Source of the DNA: Flavobacteriales bacterium | GTDB lineage: Bacteria > Bacteroidota > Bacteroidia > Flavobacteriales_F > PHOS-HE28 | Reading direction: 5' to 3' | Assembly: GCA_020437875.1 (NCBI GenBank) | Contig: JAGQVR010000124.1 | Coordinates: forward strand, 1-8,319 | DNA length: 8,319 nucleotides | Shown here: piece by piece, positions 1 to 6,114 of the stretch | Numbering within the stretch: the first letter of the stretch is position 1 | Layout: each line of letters opens with the position of its first letter | Translations under genes and position numbers: made by a program | Notes under the pieces: generated by a model | Told to the model about the DNA's origin: nothing | The model's input: only the letters and a program-made list of their open reading frames with translations | The model's database searches: none

Positions 1-734
1 TTCAGATCGGTGGTGATCCGTTCGCGTTCGGCATCGAGCACGTCAGCATCGTACCGATCGCCGGTCTTCAGCAGGCTCCCTTCCCAGTATCCGCTCACAT
101 AGTGGCTGATCACCGGGTCGTCGACCTCGTACCGGATGTTGCGCAGATGGTAGGCCCTGCCAGGTTCCACGGTGTAGCACACCTCGGCCTTGGGACGCTT
201 GTAGGGTTTGCCGCGTCCGGTGTTGTAACGTCCGGGGAGGATCCGCGCGAGCAATGTGCGTCGGTGGTAGTGGGTGGTGTCCGTGACGGTGGCGTTGAAC
301 CAGCCCTCCTTGCGCATGTACATCCGGATCTGCGCGTTGGAACGTTCGGTGAGCAGCGTGTCGAGGATCACCGGTGGCTCGCCATTGTGCTCACGGGAGG
401 CATGGTCGCATCGTCGCGCACGTCGCCCACGTGCAAGGCGTTCGGTGTTCTTCTCCGCGCAAACGCTGTCCTTCCGCTCGCGACGCTGCTGCACAGCCAC
501 GGGATCGCTCACGTTGTACAGCGCGAGGTAGAAGGGGATGCCGAGGATCCGTTTGTTCGGCTTCTGCTTCACGATATCGAGCAGTTCCTCATGCGGGACG
601 CTCTTCTCGGTGGTGATGACGGCGTTATGCTTCAACAGATACCGGCCTTCGGGTACCCGTTTCGTCGGGTCACAGCCGGTCAGTGCGATGGCTCCGGCCA
701 GCAGAGCGAGGATATGCAGGAATGGATGCCGCAA
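1..734 (-). CDS. tamL: TamL-like lipoprotein, BamA/TamA-family outer-membrane assembly factor (N-terminal part, truncated by window edge)
   Basis: Reading the minus strand gives 244 open codons to the left edge; the C-terminal barrel lies outside the window. I choose the TTG at 734-732: no in-frame ATG precedes the mature part, and this start gives an ideal lipoprotein signal (basic RH, hydrophobic FLHILALLAGAIA, lipobox LTGC with Cys21), so the protein should be lipidated. After it come DPTKRVPEGRYLLKHNAV (residues 22-39), typical of this family, an Arg-rich linker (about 83-115), GEPPVILD (118-125), and POTRA-like segments: RMYMRKEGWFNATV (137-150) and VCYTVEPGRAYHLRNIRY (185-202) to SLLKTGDRYDADVLDAERER (220-239). 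TamL is the lipidated Bacteroidota relative of TamA, thought to help insert or export envelope proteins at the outer membrane. The assignment to this Omp85 branch is strong; TamL rather than BamA rests mainly on the lipobox. A GTG at 806-804 is a possible but worse start. Confidence 0.85.
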   Translation of the reverse strand, partial: MRHPFLHILALLAGAIALTGCDPTKRVPEGRYLLKHNAVITTEKSVPHEELLDIVKQKPNKRILGIPFYLALYNVSDPVAVQQRRERKDSVCAEKNTERLARGRRARRCDHASREHNGEPPVILDTLLTERSNAQIRMYMRKEGWFNATVTDTTHYHRRTLLARILPGRYNTGRGKPYKRPKAEVCYTVEPGRAYHLRNIRYEVDDPVISHYVSGYWEGSLLKTGDRYDADVLDAERERITTDL

Positions 735-752
735 GCGGAGCGAAGAGCTGCC

Positions 753-760
753 TAATTTTG
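753..760 (+). promoter_or_regulatory. Bacteroidota-type -7 box for the RNA methyltransferase
   Basis: TAATTTTG is a perfect match to TAnnTTTG. Transcription would begin near 767, about 40 nt before the GTG start at 807. No clear TTG stands at the -33 position. This short A/T-rich patch contrasts with the GC-rich surroundings. The predicted start lies inside the divergent gene's leader, so the two transcripts would overlap at their 5' ends. Confidence 0.5.
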
Positions 761-790
761 ATCCGCACGGCTTGTCGCCGCAGGCAGTGC

Positions 791-798
791 CAAATATA
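791..798 (-). promoter_or_regulatory. Bacteroidota-type -7 box for the TamL-like gene
   Basis: The minus strand reads TATATTTG here, a perfect match to the Bacteroidota primary sigma -7 consensus TAnnTTTG. A TTG (complement of 815-817) lies 16 nt upstream, shorter than the usual spacing of about 19 nt to the -33 TTG, so the -33 part is weak. Transcription would start near 784 and leave a leader of about 50 nt before the TTG start at 734. The box lies only 8 bp upstream of the divergent methyltransferase start. Confidence 0.55.
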
Positions 799-806
799 TC
801 CGGCAC

Positions 807-1556
807 GTGAGCACCAAGGGAGCGCTGAAGCACGCACGATCGCTTCAGCAGAAGAAGTTCCGCGATCTCCATGGCCAGTTCCTGGTGCAGGGCCCGAAGG
901 TCGTGCAGGAACTGCTCGCATCCGGCTGGCCGGTGGAGGAGGTCTTTGCCACGGCGGAACAGGCGGATCGCATGGCGTTGCGCGGAGCCACTATCGTGCC
1001 AGCGCACGAGTTGGAACGCGTTGGAACCATGGAGAGCGGCAACGAGGTCATCGCCATTGCGCGGCGACCCGGGTCTGAAGGGCCAGAGGCCGATGTCGCA
1101 CCGGACGAACTCGTCCTCGCATTGGACGGCATCAGCGATCCCGGCAATCTGGGCACGCTCATCCGCATCGCGGATTGGTTCGGTGTGAAGCGCCTCTGGT
1201 GTGCGCAGGGCAGCGTGGATGCGTACAACCCGAAGACCGTGCAGGCGGCCATGGGTGCCTTGTTCCGCATTCCCGTTGCCGTGGTGGATCTGCCTGCGAT
1301 GTTGGCGCGCCAGCTTGAAATGGGCGTGCCCGTCTACCTCGCGACGATGGAAGGTCGCTCGGTCTTCGAGGTGGAACTTGCCCGGCGTGGGGTGCTTGTG
1401 CTCGGCAGTGAATCGCACGGACTATCCCCGGAGGTGCGCGCGCTCAAGGCCACGCTCATCGGCATCCCGGGTGGTGGCGGGTCCGAGTCGCTGAACGTGG
1501 CCACGGCGGCGGCGGCCTTGTGCATGGAGTTCACACGTCAGCGGCTGGCGGAGTGA
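807..1556 (+). CDS. TrmH/SpoU-family RNA 2'-O-ribose methyltransferase
   Basis: This 249-residue protein should transfer a methyl group from SAM to a ribose 2'-OH of rRNA or tRNA; the exact target cannot be read from sequence. Residues about 4-85 form the substrate-binding domain (SLQQKKFRDLHGQFLVQGPK, 12-31, is characteristic). The SPOUT knot domain (about 100-246) has all three motifs: DPGNLGTLIRIADWFG (111-126, with Asn114 and catalytic-type Arg120), VLVLGSESHGL (196-206), and IPGGGGSESLNVATA (220-234). Length is normal. The start is GTG at 807, where the N-terminus aligns with family starts. It is divergent from the TamL-like gene; to my knowledge this pairing recurs in Bacteroidota near ubiE-porT, which supports vertical core-gene status. 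Its last codons lie in a 16-bp sequence repeated 534 bp downstream in the same frame (see the repeats). Confidence 0.93.
   Translation: MSTKGALKHARSLQQKKFRDLHGQFLVQGPKVVQELLASGWPVEEVFATAEQADRMALRGATIVPAHELERVGTMESGNEVIAIARRPGSEGPEADVAPDELVLALDGISDPGNLGTLIRIADWFGVKRLWCAQGSVDAYNPKTVQAAMGALFRIPVAVVDLPAMLARQLEMGVPVYLATMEGRSVFEVELARRGVLVLGSESHGLSPEVRALKATLIGIPGGGGSESLNVATAAAALCMEFTRQRLAE
1531..1546 (+). repeat. 16-bp direct repeat, left copy (methyltransferase C-terminal codons)
   Basis: TCACACGTCAGCGGCT lies inside codons 242-247 of the methyltransferase (reading TRQRL). An identical copy is at 2065-2080. The sequence then diverges (GGCGGAGTGA here, CGCCTGACGC there), but both still read Leu-Ala in this frame before a stop: LAE-stop here, LA-stop there. 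Confidence 0.9.
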
Positions 1557-1681
1557 CCGGACGTCCATGGAACGGGATGCGCTAGATCCATGCTTGGGTC
1601 TTGGTGTTCATGAGGTTCAGGATTGATCTGCTTGAAAGTCAGAAGGTCATGAGGTCAAGGTGGGCTCAGGGCCGACGATCT

Positions 1682-1744
1682 GATGGTCATCAAACGCCTT
1701 TGGACGATCATCACAAGGCTTTGGATGTTCAGCGATCGGCTTTT
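1682..1744. repeat. Degenerate 21-bp tandem repeat, three units
   Basis: Units at 1682-1702, 1703-1723 and 1724-1744 align without gaps to a loose consensus GATGNTCATCANANGGCTTT plus one base. A more diverged single unit lies near 1864-1890 (compare 1697-1727). Because the period is a multiple of three, every frame shows a seven-residue pattern; on the minus strand it appears as DDRPKAF and DDQPRAF. The third unit is the most diverged, so the array looks old. Confidence 0.7.
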
Positions 1745-1756
1745 GACAAGAAACAC

Positions 1757-1783
1757 GGAGGTTGCGTTCAGCAGCAAACCTCC
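1757..1783. other. Stem-loop in the convergent spacer, possible weak terminator
   Basis: GGAGGTTGC (1757-1765) can pair with GCAAACCTCC (1774-1783) with one bulged A and an 8-nt loop. On the minus strand it is followed by GTGTTTCTTG, a weak T-rich tail, so it might end transcripts of the minus-strand operon about 290 nt past its last stop. On the plus strand no T-run follows. The function is uncertain. Confidence 0.3.
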
Positions 1784-2064
1784 TCTGGCAATTGAAATAG
1801 TGCTTGTGATAGGCAACTTGGAAGCCGGGATGGTCGGCCTTGGTCAAATACCCAGCAACGAATGCCCTTGGTTGGTCATCAAACCTGGATGGATGAACGG
1901 AATGAACGACATGACGGTGCTCCGGGCGACTGTGAACGGCATCGGAGGCCCCAGGTCGATCAACGAAATGGCTCGGATGAATGAACACATCTGTTCGAGG
2001 GCTACCTGGCAGCAGCTATTGAACTTGGTTGGACCACACGCGATGACGCACCTGATGTCAGTTA

Positions 2065-2080
2065 TCACACGTCAGCGGCT
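2065..2080 (+). repeat. 16-bp direct repeat, right copy (overlaps the FAD gene 3' end)
   Basis: This is identical to 1531-1546. On the plus strand it continues as CTC GCC TGA, giving TRQRLA-stop with the stop at 2085-2087, a plausible original C-terminus for the methyltransferase. On the minus strand the same bases encode the last Ser-Arg and stop of the FAD dehydrogenase (stop at 2074-2072). The offset between copies is 534 bp, a multiple of three. Confidence 0.9.
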
Positions 2081-3631
2081 CGCCTGACGCACCGCTATCC
2101 GATCCGCCACGCGCTGGCCGTCCATCGCCGCGCTCACGATCCCGCCCGCATGTCCGGCGCCCTCCCCACAGGGATAGAGCCCGGCGATCCCCATGTGCTC
2201 CAGGCTTTCCCTGTCACGCGGGATCCGCACCGGAGAGCTCGTCCTCGACTCCACGGCCACGAGCACGGCTTCGTTCGTCCGGTAGCCGCGGATCTTGCCT
2301 CCGAAGGCCTTCAAACCACCGCGCAGGCGACCGGCCACCTCCCTGGGCAGCACGGCATCAAGGGTGGCGGGTACGATCCCCGGCTGGTAGCTGCAGGCGG
2401 GCAGGTCCTTCGAAGCGCGCCCCTCGATGAAGTCCACGAGCCGCTGTGCCGGGGCGCTCTGCCGCTGCCCGCCCGCTTTCCACGCGAGTTGCTCAACGTC
2501 CCGCTGGTACCACATGCTTGCCAGCGGGTGATCACCCTGCGGCCCGTTCGCCAGCTCCTTCGCCGACAGCCCCACCACGATGCCCGAATTCGCGAACGGG
2601 TTGTTGCGCTTGCTCGGGCTCCAGCCGTTCGTCACCACCTCGCCGGGTGCCGTTGCACAGGGGGCGATGATGCCACCCGGGCACATGCAGAAGGAGTAGA
2701 CGCCAAGGCCGTCCACCTGTTGCACCAGGCTGTAACTGGCCGGAGGCAGGTAGGGGTCGCGCACCGCACAGTGGTACATGGCGGCATCCACGATCGCCTG
2801 CGGATGTTCGATCCGTACGCCGAGCGCGAAGTCCTTCCGCTCGATGTGGATGCCCTTCGCATGGAGCAGCTCGAAGATGTCCCGCGCGGAGTGTCCCGTC
2901 GCCAGGACCACCGCATCCGCAGCGAAGCTCCTCCCATCCGCCGTGCGTACACCGCGGATCCGGTCCGCTTCGATCAGAAGGTCGTCCACACGTGCTCCGA
3001 AGTGAACTTCACCGCCGGCGGCCTGGATCGCCTCCCGCATCGCGGTGATGATGTGCGGCAGTTTGTTCGTGCCGATGTGCGGGTGCGCGTCCACGAGGAT
3101 GTCCGGCGAGGCCCCGAAGTGGACGAAGGTGCGCAACACACCGGCGATGTCCCCGCGCTTGTGGCTGCGCGTGTAAAGCTTGCCATCGCTGTACGTTCCG
3201 GCACCACCCTCACCGAAGCAGTAGTTGCTGTCGGGGTCCACCACATGCTCGCGGTTGATGGCCGCCAGGTCCCGACGACGGGCACGTACGTCCTTCCCAC
3301 GTTCCAGGAGGATGGGGCGCAGTCCTTGTTCGATCAGGCGCAGCGCGGCGAATAGCCCGGCCGGGCCGCAGCCCACGATCACCACGGGTGTCGCGTCGTG
3401 TACATCGGGCAGGTCGACGGCGGGCACCTCCTCCGGTCGTTCCTCATCGCTCACCAGTACCCGCAGCCGGACCAGGGGGTGCTTGCTGCGCGCATCGATG
3501 GAGCGCTTCTGGATCCGGGAGGTGACCACCTGGGGCAAGGCCAGCCCGGCCGCTTCGGCAGCGGCTTCGCGCACCAACGAAGCATCGGCCGCCTCGCGCG
3601 GTGCCAGCGCGATATCGACCACGCGTTCCAT
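2072..3631 (-). CDS. NAD(P)/FAD-dependent dehydrogenase, COG2509 type
   Basis: This is a 519-residue flavoprotein of the uncharacterised FAD-dependent dehydrogenase group (COG2509). An N-terminal region of about 80 residues (TSRIQKRSIDARSK, 37-50) precedes a Rossmann FAD-binding fold: VVIVGCGPAG (83-92, with GxGxxG at 87-92), with acidic E110 ending the second strand (RPILLERG) to hold the ribose. Then come NYCFGEGGAGTYSDGKLYTR (136-155), ATGHSARD (244-251), and near the C-terminus YPCGEGAGHAGGIVSAAMDG, which closes over the flavin. The substrate is unknown for the family. The enzyme should be cytosolic, with no signal peptide. ATG at 3631 lies 1 nt after the porT stop, so it is probably the last gene of the operon. 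Its last bases lie in the 16-bp direct repeat. The gene sits between porT and the RNA methyltransferase. Confidence 0.92.
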   Translation of the reverse strand: MERVVDIALAPREAADASLVREAAAEAAGLALPQVVTSRIQKRSIDARSKHPLVRLRVLVSDEERPEEVPAVDLPDVHDATPVVIVGCGPAGLFAALRLIEQGLRPILLERGKDVRARRRDLAAINREHVVDPDSNYCFGEGGAGTYSDGKLYTRSHKRGDIAGVLRTFVHFGASPDILVDAHPHIGTNKLPHIITAMREAIQAAGGEVHFGARVDDLLIEADRIRGVRTADGRSFAADAVVLATGHSARDIFELLHAKGIHIERKDFALGVRIEHPQAIVDAAMYHCAVRDPYLPPASYSLVQQVDGLGVYSFCMCPGGIIAPCATAPGEVVTNGWSPSKRNNPFANSGIVVGLSAKELANGPQGDHPLASMWYQRDVEQLAWKAGGQRQSAPAQRLVDFIEGRASKDLPACSYQPGIVPATLDAVLPREVAGRLRGGLKAFGGKIRGYRTNEAVLVAVESRTSSPVRIPRDRESLEHMGIAGLYPCGEGAGHAGGIVSAAMDGQRVADRIAVRQASR

Positions 3632-3632
3632 G

Positions 3633-4358
3633 TCAGCCTTCGAAGGTGAAGGTGAGCACCCACACCTTGGAGCGCAGCCGGTCGATGGGGGTGCTGAAGC
3701 GGGTGCCGTCGTCCACCAGGAGGTTGGGGATCCCGAAGGCCGCCTTCAGCTCGATCCCGAACTTGAAGTAGGTCAGGAACATGTCCATGCCACCGCCCAC
3801 CTCCGCCGCGTAGTCGTACTTGTCCAGCTTCACCACGATCTCATCGTCCAAGGCGTTGTTCACGTCCTTCTGGCTGGCCATGTCGATGGAGAACTTGCCG
3901 CCGCCCAACAGGTACACCGCGAAGTTGTTGATGCGTGCGCTCCGGTATTTGAGCAGGAGCGGGAATTGCAGGTAGGTGCTCTCCACCGACTTCTGGAAGT
4001 ACTTCGTGGTGTTGTCCGCCTGCCGGAAGGAGTAGGTGAGCACCCGTTCCTGGAAGGAGAGGGTGGGGGAGAAGCGCACGCTCAGGAAGGGGTTCACGTT
4101 GAGCGAGGCCAGCATGGTCAGGTCGAATCCGGGCTGGGCGGCGTGGCTAAGCACCAACAGGGAGTCACGGAAGGGCGACTGCGGATCAAGGTCCACCTGG
4201 AAGTCGCTCGTGTTATAGCTCAGGTGGAAACCGAAGTGGAAGCGGTGCAGGTCGAAGTTGGGCAGGTTCTCCACCGTGATCCGCTTCTGGCCGAAGGCAT
4301 GCGCCGCGGCGAGAACGAACAGGAAGGGAAGCAGGAACGAACGCAGGACGGGCGGCAT
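3633..4358 (-). CDS. porT: PorT-family outer-membrane protein of the type IX secretion system
   Basis: This 241-residue protein has a Sec signal peptide (RSFLLPFLFVLAAAHA, cleavage probably after Ala21 or nearby). The following segment ITVENLPNFDLHRFHFGFHL (27-46) is typical of PorT. The rest alternates aromatic and polar residues, as in an eight-stranded-type beta-barrel (NPFLSVRFSPTLSFQERVLTY, STYLQFPLLLKYRS, FAVYLLGGGKFSID), and ends KVWVLTFTFEG with a near-terminal aromatic, like barrel proteins. PorT (SprT in gliding flavobacteria) is needed for type IX secretion of CTD-bearing proteins. I start at ATG 4358; a GTG one codon upstream is also possible. It lies 44 nt downstream of ubiE, the usual Bacteroidota neighbour, and 1 nt before the FAD gene. 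Its presence implies that the host has a type IX secretion system; the other components are not in this window. Confidence 0.9.
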   Translation of the reverse strand: MPPVLRSFLLPFLFVLAAAHAFGQKRITVENLPNFDLHRFHFGFHLSYNTSDFQVDLDPQSPFRDSLLVLSHAAQPGFDLTMLASLNVNPFLSVRFSPTLSFQERVLTYSFRQADNTTKYFQKSVESTYLQFPLLLKYRSARINNFAVYLLGGGKFSIDMASQKDVNNALDDEIVVKLDKYDYAAEVGGGMDMFLTYFKFGIELKAAFGIPNLLVDDGTRFSTPIDRLRSKVWVLTFTFEG

Positions 4359-4402
4359 CACGTTGGGGAACGAAAGTAGGGACGGATCCTTGTGGGGCGT
4401 GC

Positions 4403-5119
4403 CTATTTCCGGGCGGTGTAAAGCGTGGCGATGCCTCCTGTGAGCGAACGGGCCGCCACCTCGCTGCCGCCGGCCCGCGACAGCAGCTCAAGGAAACGTG
4501 ACCCCTCCGGGAAGGCGTCCACGCTCTTCGGCAGGTAGGTGTAGGCCGCGCTGTCCTTGCTCACGAGGCGGCCCACCACGGGCATCACCCGGTGGAAATA
4601 GAAGCGGAACAACTGCCGCATGGGGGTTCGTTGTGGCCGCGAGAACTCCAGCACGTACAGGCGACCACCGGGTCGCAACACGCGTATCATCTCGGCCAGG
4701 CCACGCTCCAGGTCCTCGAAGTTCCGGACACCGAAGGCCACGGTCACTGCATCGAAGCTGGCATCGGCGAAGGGCAGTGCCGTCGAATCGGCCTGCTGCA
4801 GCGTGATGCGCTCCGCAAGGCCGGCTTCCTCCACCTTCACGCGTCCGTGCTTCAGCATCCCTTCCGAGATGTCAACCCCGGTCACGCGGTCGGCCGCCTG
4901 GGCACCCATGATCGCCAGGTCCGCAGTTCCGGTGGCCACGTCCAGTAGGTGACCCACGGGCTCCTCGCCCAGCTTCCTGACCACCAGGCGTCGCCAGCGC
5001 TGGTCGATGCCCATGGAGAACACGCGGTTCAGCAGGTCGTACTTCGGACTGATCGCATCGAACATGCGCTCCACCTGCTCGCGCTTGCTGCCATCCTCGG
5101 CATACGGGGTCACGCTCAT
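4403..5119 (-). CDS. ubiE: Demethylmenaquinone methyltransferase (UbiE/MenG)
   Basis: This 238-residue class I SAM methyltransferase performs the last step of menaquinone synthesis, C-methylation of demethylmenaquinone (EC 2.1.1.163). Because Bacteroidota respire with menaquinone, a ubiquinone role is unlikely. The family signature FDAISPKYDLLNRVFSMGID (20-39) leads into QRWRR. SAM motif I is LLDVATGTADLAI (58-70), with acidic VTGVDIS (79-85) next, DSTALPFADASFDAVTVAFG (111-130), and RNFEDLERGL and VLRPGGRLYVLEFS (147-160). It ends with the conserved GGIATLYTARK. I start at ATG 5119, where the ATG overlaps the rfaE1 stop (ATGA, 4 nt). A longer open frame to 5194 only adds a low-complexity Arg/Gly/Pro stretch with no family match. 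Translational coupling to rfaE1 is likely. Confidence 0.95.
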   Translation of the reverse strand: MSVTPYAEDGSKREQVERMFDAISPKYDLLNRVFSMGIDQRWRRLVVRKLGEEPVGHLLDVATGTADLAIMGAQAADRVTGVDISEGMLKHGRVKVEEAGLAERITLQQADSTALPFADASFDAVTVAFGVRNFEDLERGLAEMIRVLRPGGRLYVLEFSRPQRTPMRQLFRFYFHRVMPVVGRLVSKDSAAYTYLPKSVDAFPEGSRFLELLSRAGGSEVAARSLTGGIATLYTARK

Positions 5120-6114
5120 GACAGGATGGCTGCGGCCTCGGCCTCGCGGCGGAAGCGGTCCAGGTCGATGGGTACCACACCGACCTCCTCGCACACGAGT
5201 CCGCCGGCCAAATTGCTCAGCGCGGCGATCCGGTCCACGGGAAGGCCCTGCGCCAGGGCCAGCGCCGCCACGGCGATCACCGTGTCGCCCGCACCGCTCA
5301 CGTCCACGATCTTGCGTGGATGGGCCGGTAGGTGGTGCTCCTTGTCCTTGTCGTGCGCGTACACGCCGTGCTCGCTCAGCGTCACCATCGTCATGGTGTT
5401 GCGCAATTCCTGCTCGAGCCGGTCCACGGCGTTCCGCACGCTCGCGATATCGGCACCGTTCACGTCCACCTTCAGTCCCTCGCGCAATTCCTTCACGTTG
5501 GGCTTGAAGAGCGTCACGCCACGGTAGCGCAGGAAGTTCCGCAACTTGGGGTCCACCGCCACCGGGATGCCCGCTTCCGTGGCCGCAGCGATGGTGCCTG
5601 CGATGGTATCGGCTGTCATCACGCCCTTGTCGTAATCCTCGATGATCACGGCTGTCGGTTTCCGCTCGGCGATAACCGCGATGATGCGTTCAACGAGGAG
5701 GGCCTCCTCCCGCGCGTCGAGCGGGCGCGTGCTTTCCTCATCCACGCGCACCACATGCTGGTGCCCGCTGATCACGCGGGTCTTCACGGTGGTGGGCCTG
5801 GCCTTGCTGCGGATAAGGCCGGTGGTGTCGAGGCCGGCATCGTTGAAGCAGGTCGTCAGCGAATCCGCGGTGGCATCGTCACCGATCACGCTGAGCACCA
5901 CGGGCGTGGCACCGAGGGCATGCAGGTTGAGGGCCACATTGGCCGCGCCACCCAGCCGGGCGCTGCGCTCCTGGACATGCACCACGGGCACGGGTGCTTC
6001 TGGCGAGATGCGTTCGACCCGACCCCATAGGTAGGCGTCCAGCATCACATCGCCCACCACCAGCACGGTGGAATGGCGTGCGTGATCCAATAGTGCATCG
6101 AATCCCTTGCTCAT
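5116..6114 (-). CDS. rfaE1: D-glycero-beta-D-manno-heptose-7-phosphate kinase (RfaE1/HldE kinase domain)
   Basis: This 332-residue PfkB/ribokinase-fold enzyme should phosphorylate heptose 7-phosphate at C1, an early step to ADP-heptose for the LPS inner core. The N-terminus VLVVGDVMLDAYLWGRVERI (17-36), followed by SPEAPVPV, is diagnostic of RfaE1. The first PfkB signature is LGGAANVALNLHALG (54-68); DPK (188-190) and LFKPNVKE (202-209) follow. The second signature DVSGAGDTVIAVAALALA (271-288) holds the anion hole and catalytic base Asp277. The C-terminal nucleotidyltransferase domain of bifunctional HldE (about 475 residues) is absent, so adenylylation needs a separate enzyme not seen here. 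It overlaps the aminotransferase stop and the ubiE start by ATGA on both sides. Confidence 0.94.
   Translation of the reverse strand: MSKGFDALLDHARHSTVLVVGDVMLDAYLWGRVERISPEAPVPVVHVQERSARLGGAANVALNLHALGATPVVLSVIGDDATADSLTTCFNDAGLDTTGLIRSKARPTTVKTRVISGHQHVVRVDEESTRPLDAREEALLVERIIAVIAERKPTAVIIEDYDKGVMTADTIAGTIAAATEAGIPVAVDPKLRNFLRYRGVTLFKPNVKELREGLKVDVNGADIASVRNAVDRLEQELRNTMTMVTLSEHGVYAHDKDKEHHLPAHPRKIVDVSGAGDTVIAVAALALAQGLPVDRIAALSNLAGGLVCEEVGVVPIDLDRFRREAEAAAILS

Larger units (their letters stand above)
1557..2071. other. Gene-poor, lower-GC spacer between convergent genes
   Basis: I see no gene here I can defend. Hand counts over several 60-base lines give about 45-55% GC, against about 77% in the line at 2101-2160. 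Short overlapping reading frames exist on both strands (plus 1601-1795, plus 1683-2087, minus 1988-1647), but none has a recognisable domain. Their translations are made partly of degenerate heptapeptides that simply decode the 21-bp DNA repeat. The stretch holds that repeat (1682-1744, with a related unit near 1864-1890), a paired TCATGAGGT (1608-1616 and 1647-1655), a 12-bp TGGTCATCAAAC duplicated at 1684-1695 and 1873-1884, and a stem-loop (1757-1783). It separates the 3' ends of two convergent genes and lies between the 16-bp direct repeats. It could be an inserted element remnant or a repeat-rich intergenic sequence. Confidence 0.6.

Noticed and set aside
102..755. Plus-strand 217-codon frame opposite the TamL-like gene
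   Set aside because: The minus frame carries a lipobox and POTRA-like segments; this one has no recognisable features.
670..760. Frameshift at the TamL N-terminus (an alternative GTG-started frame resembling a signal start)
   Set aside because: The TTG frame alone gives a complete signal peptide and lipobox, so no frameshift is needed.
1547..2064. Insertion sequence or MITE with terminal inverted repeats
   Set aside because: The ends next to the 16-bp repeats do not form an inverted pair (GGCGGAGTGACC against TAACTGACATCA), and no transposase is present.
1647..2087. Small open frames in the spacer (plus 1683-2087, minus 1988-1647, plus 1601-1795) as genes
   Set aside because: Open frames overlap on both strands with no domain, and their apparent peptide repeats are explained by the 21-bp DNA repeat. 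A decayed gene cannot be excluded.
2150..3355. Long plus-strand open frame (401 codons) opposite the FAD dehydrogenase
   Set aside because: It is a GC-driven antisense shadow. The minus frame has clear FAD motifs, while this frame is rich in Arg, His and Val with no domain.
4371..4378. TACTTTCG on the minus strand as a private porT promoter
   Set aside because: It has one mismatch to TAnnTTTG, and the transcript would start only a few nt before the ATG. Read-through from ubiE is simpler.
5120..5194. Longer UbiE start 25 codons upstream
   Set aside because: The extra residues are Arg/Gly/Pro-rich and lie within rfaE1. The ATGA overlap start gives the normal family N-terminus.
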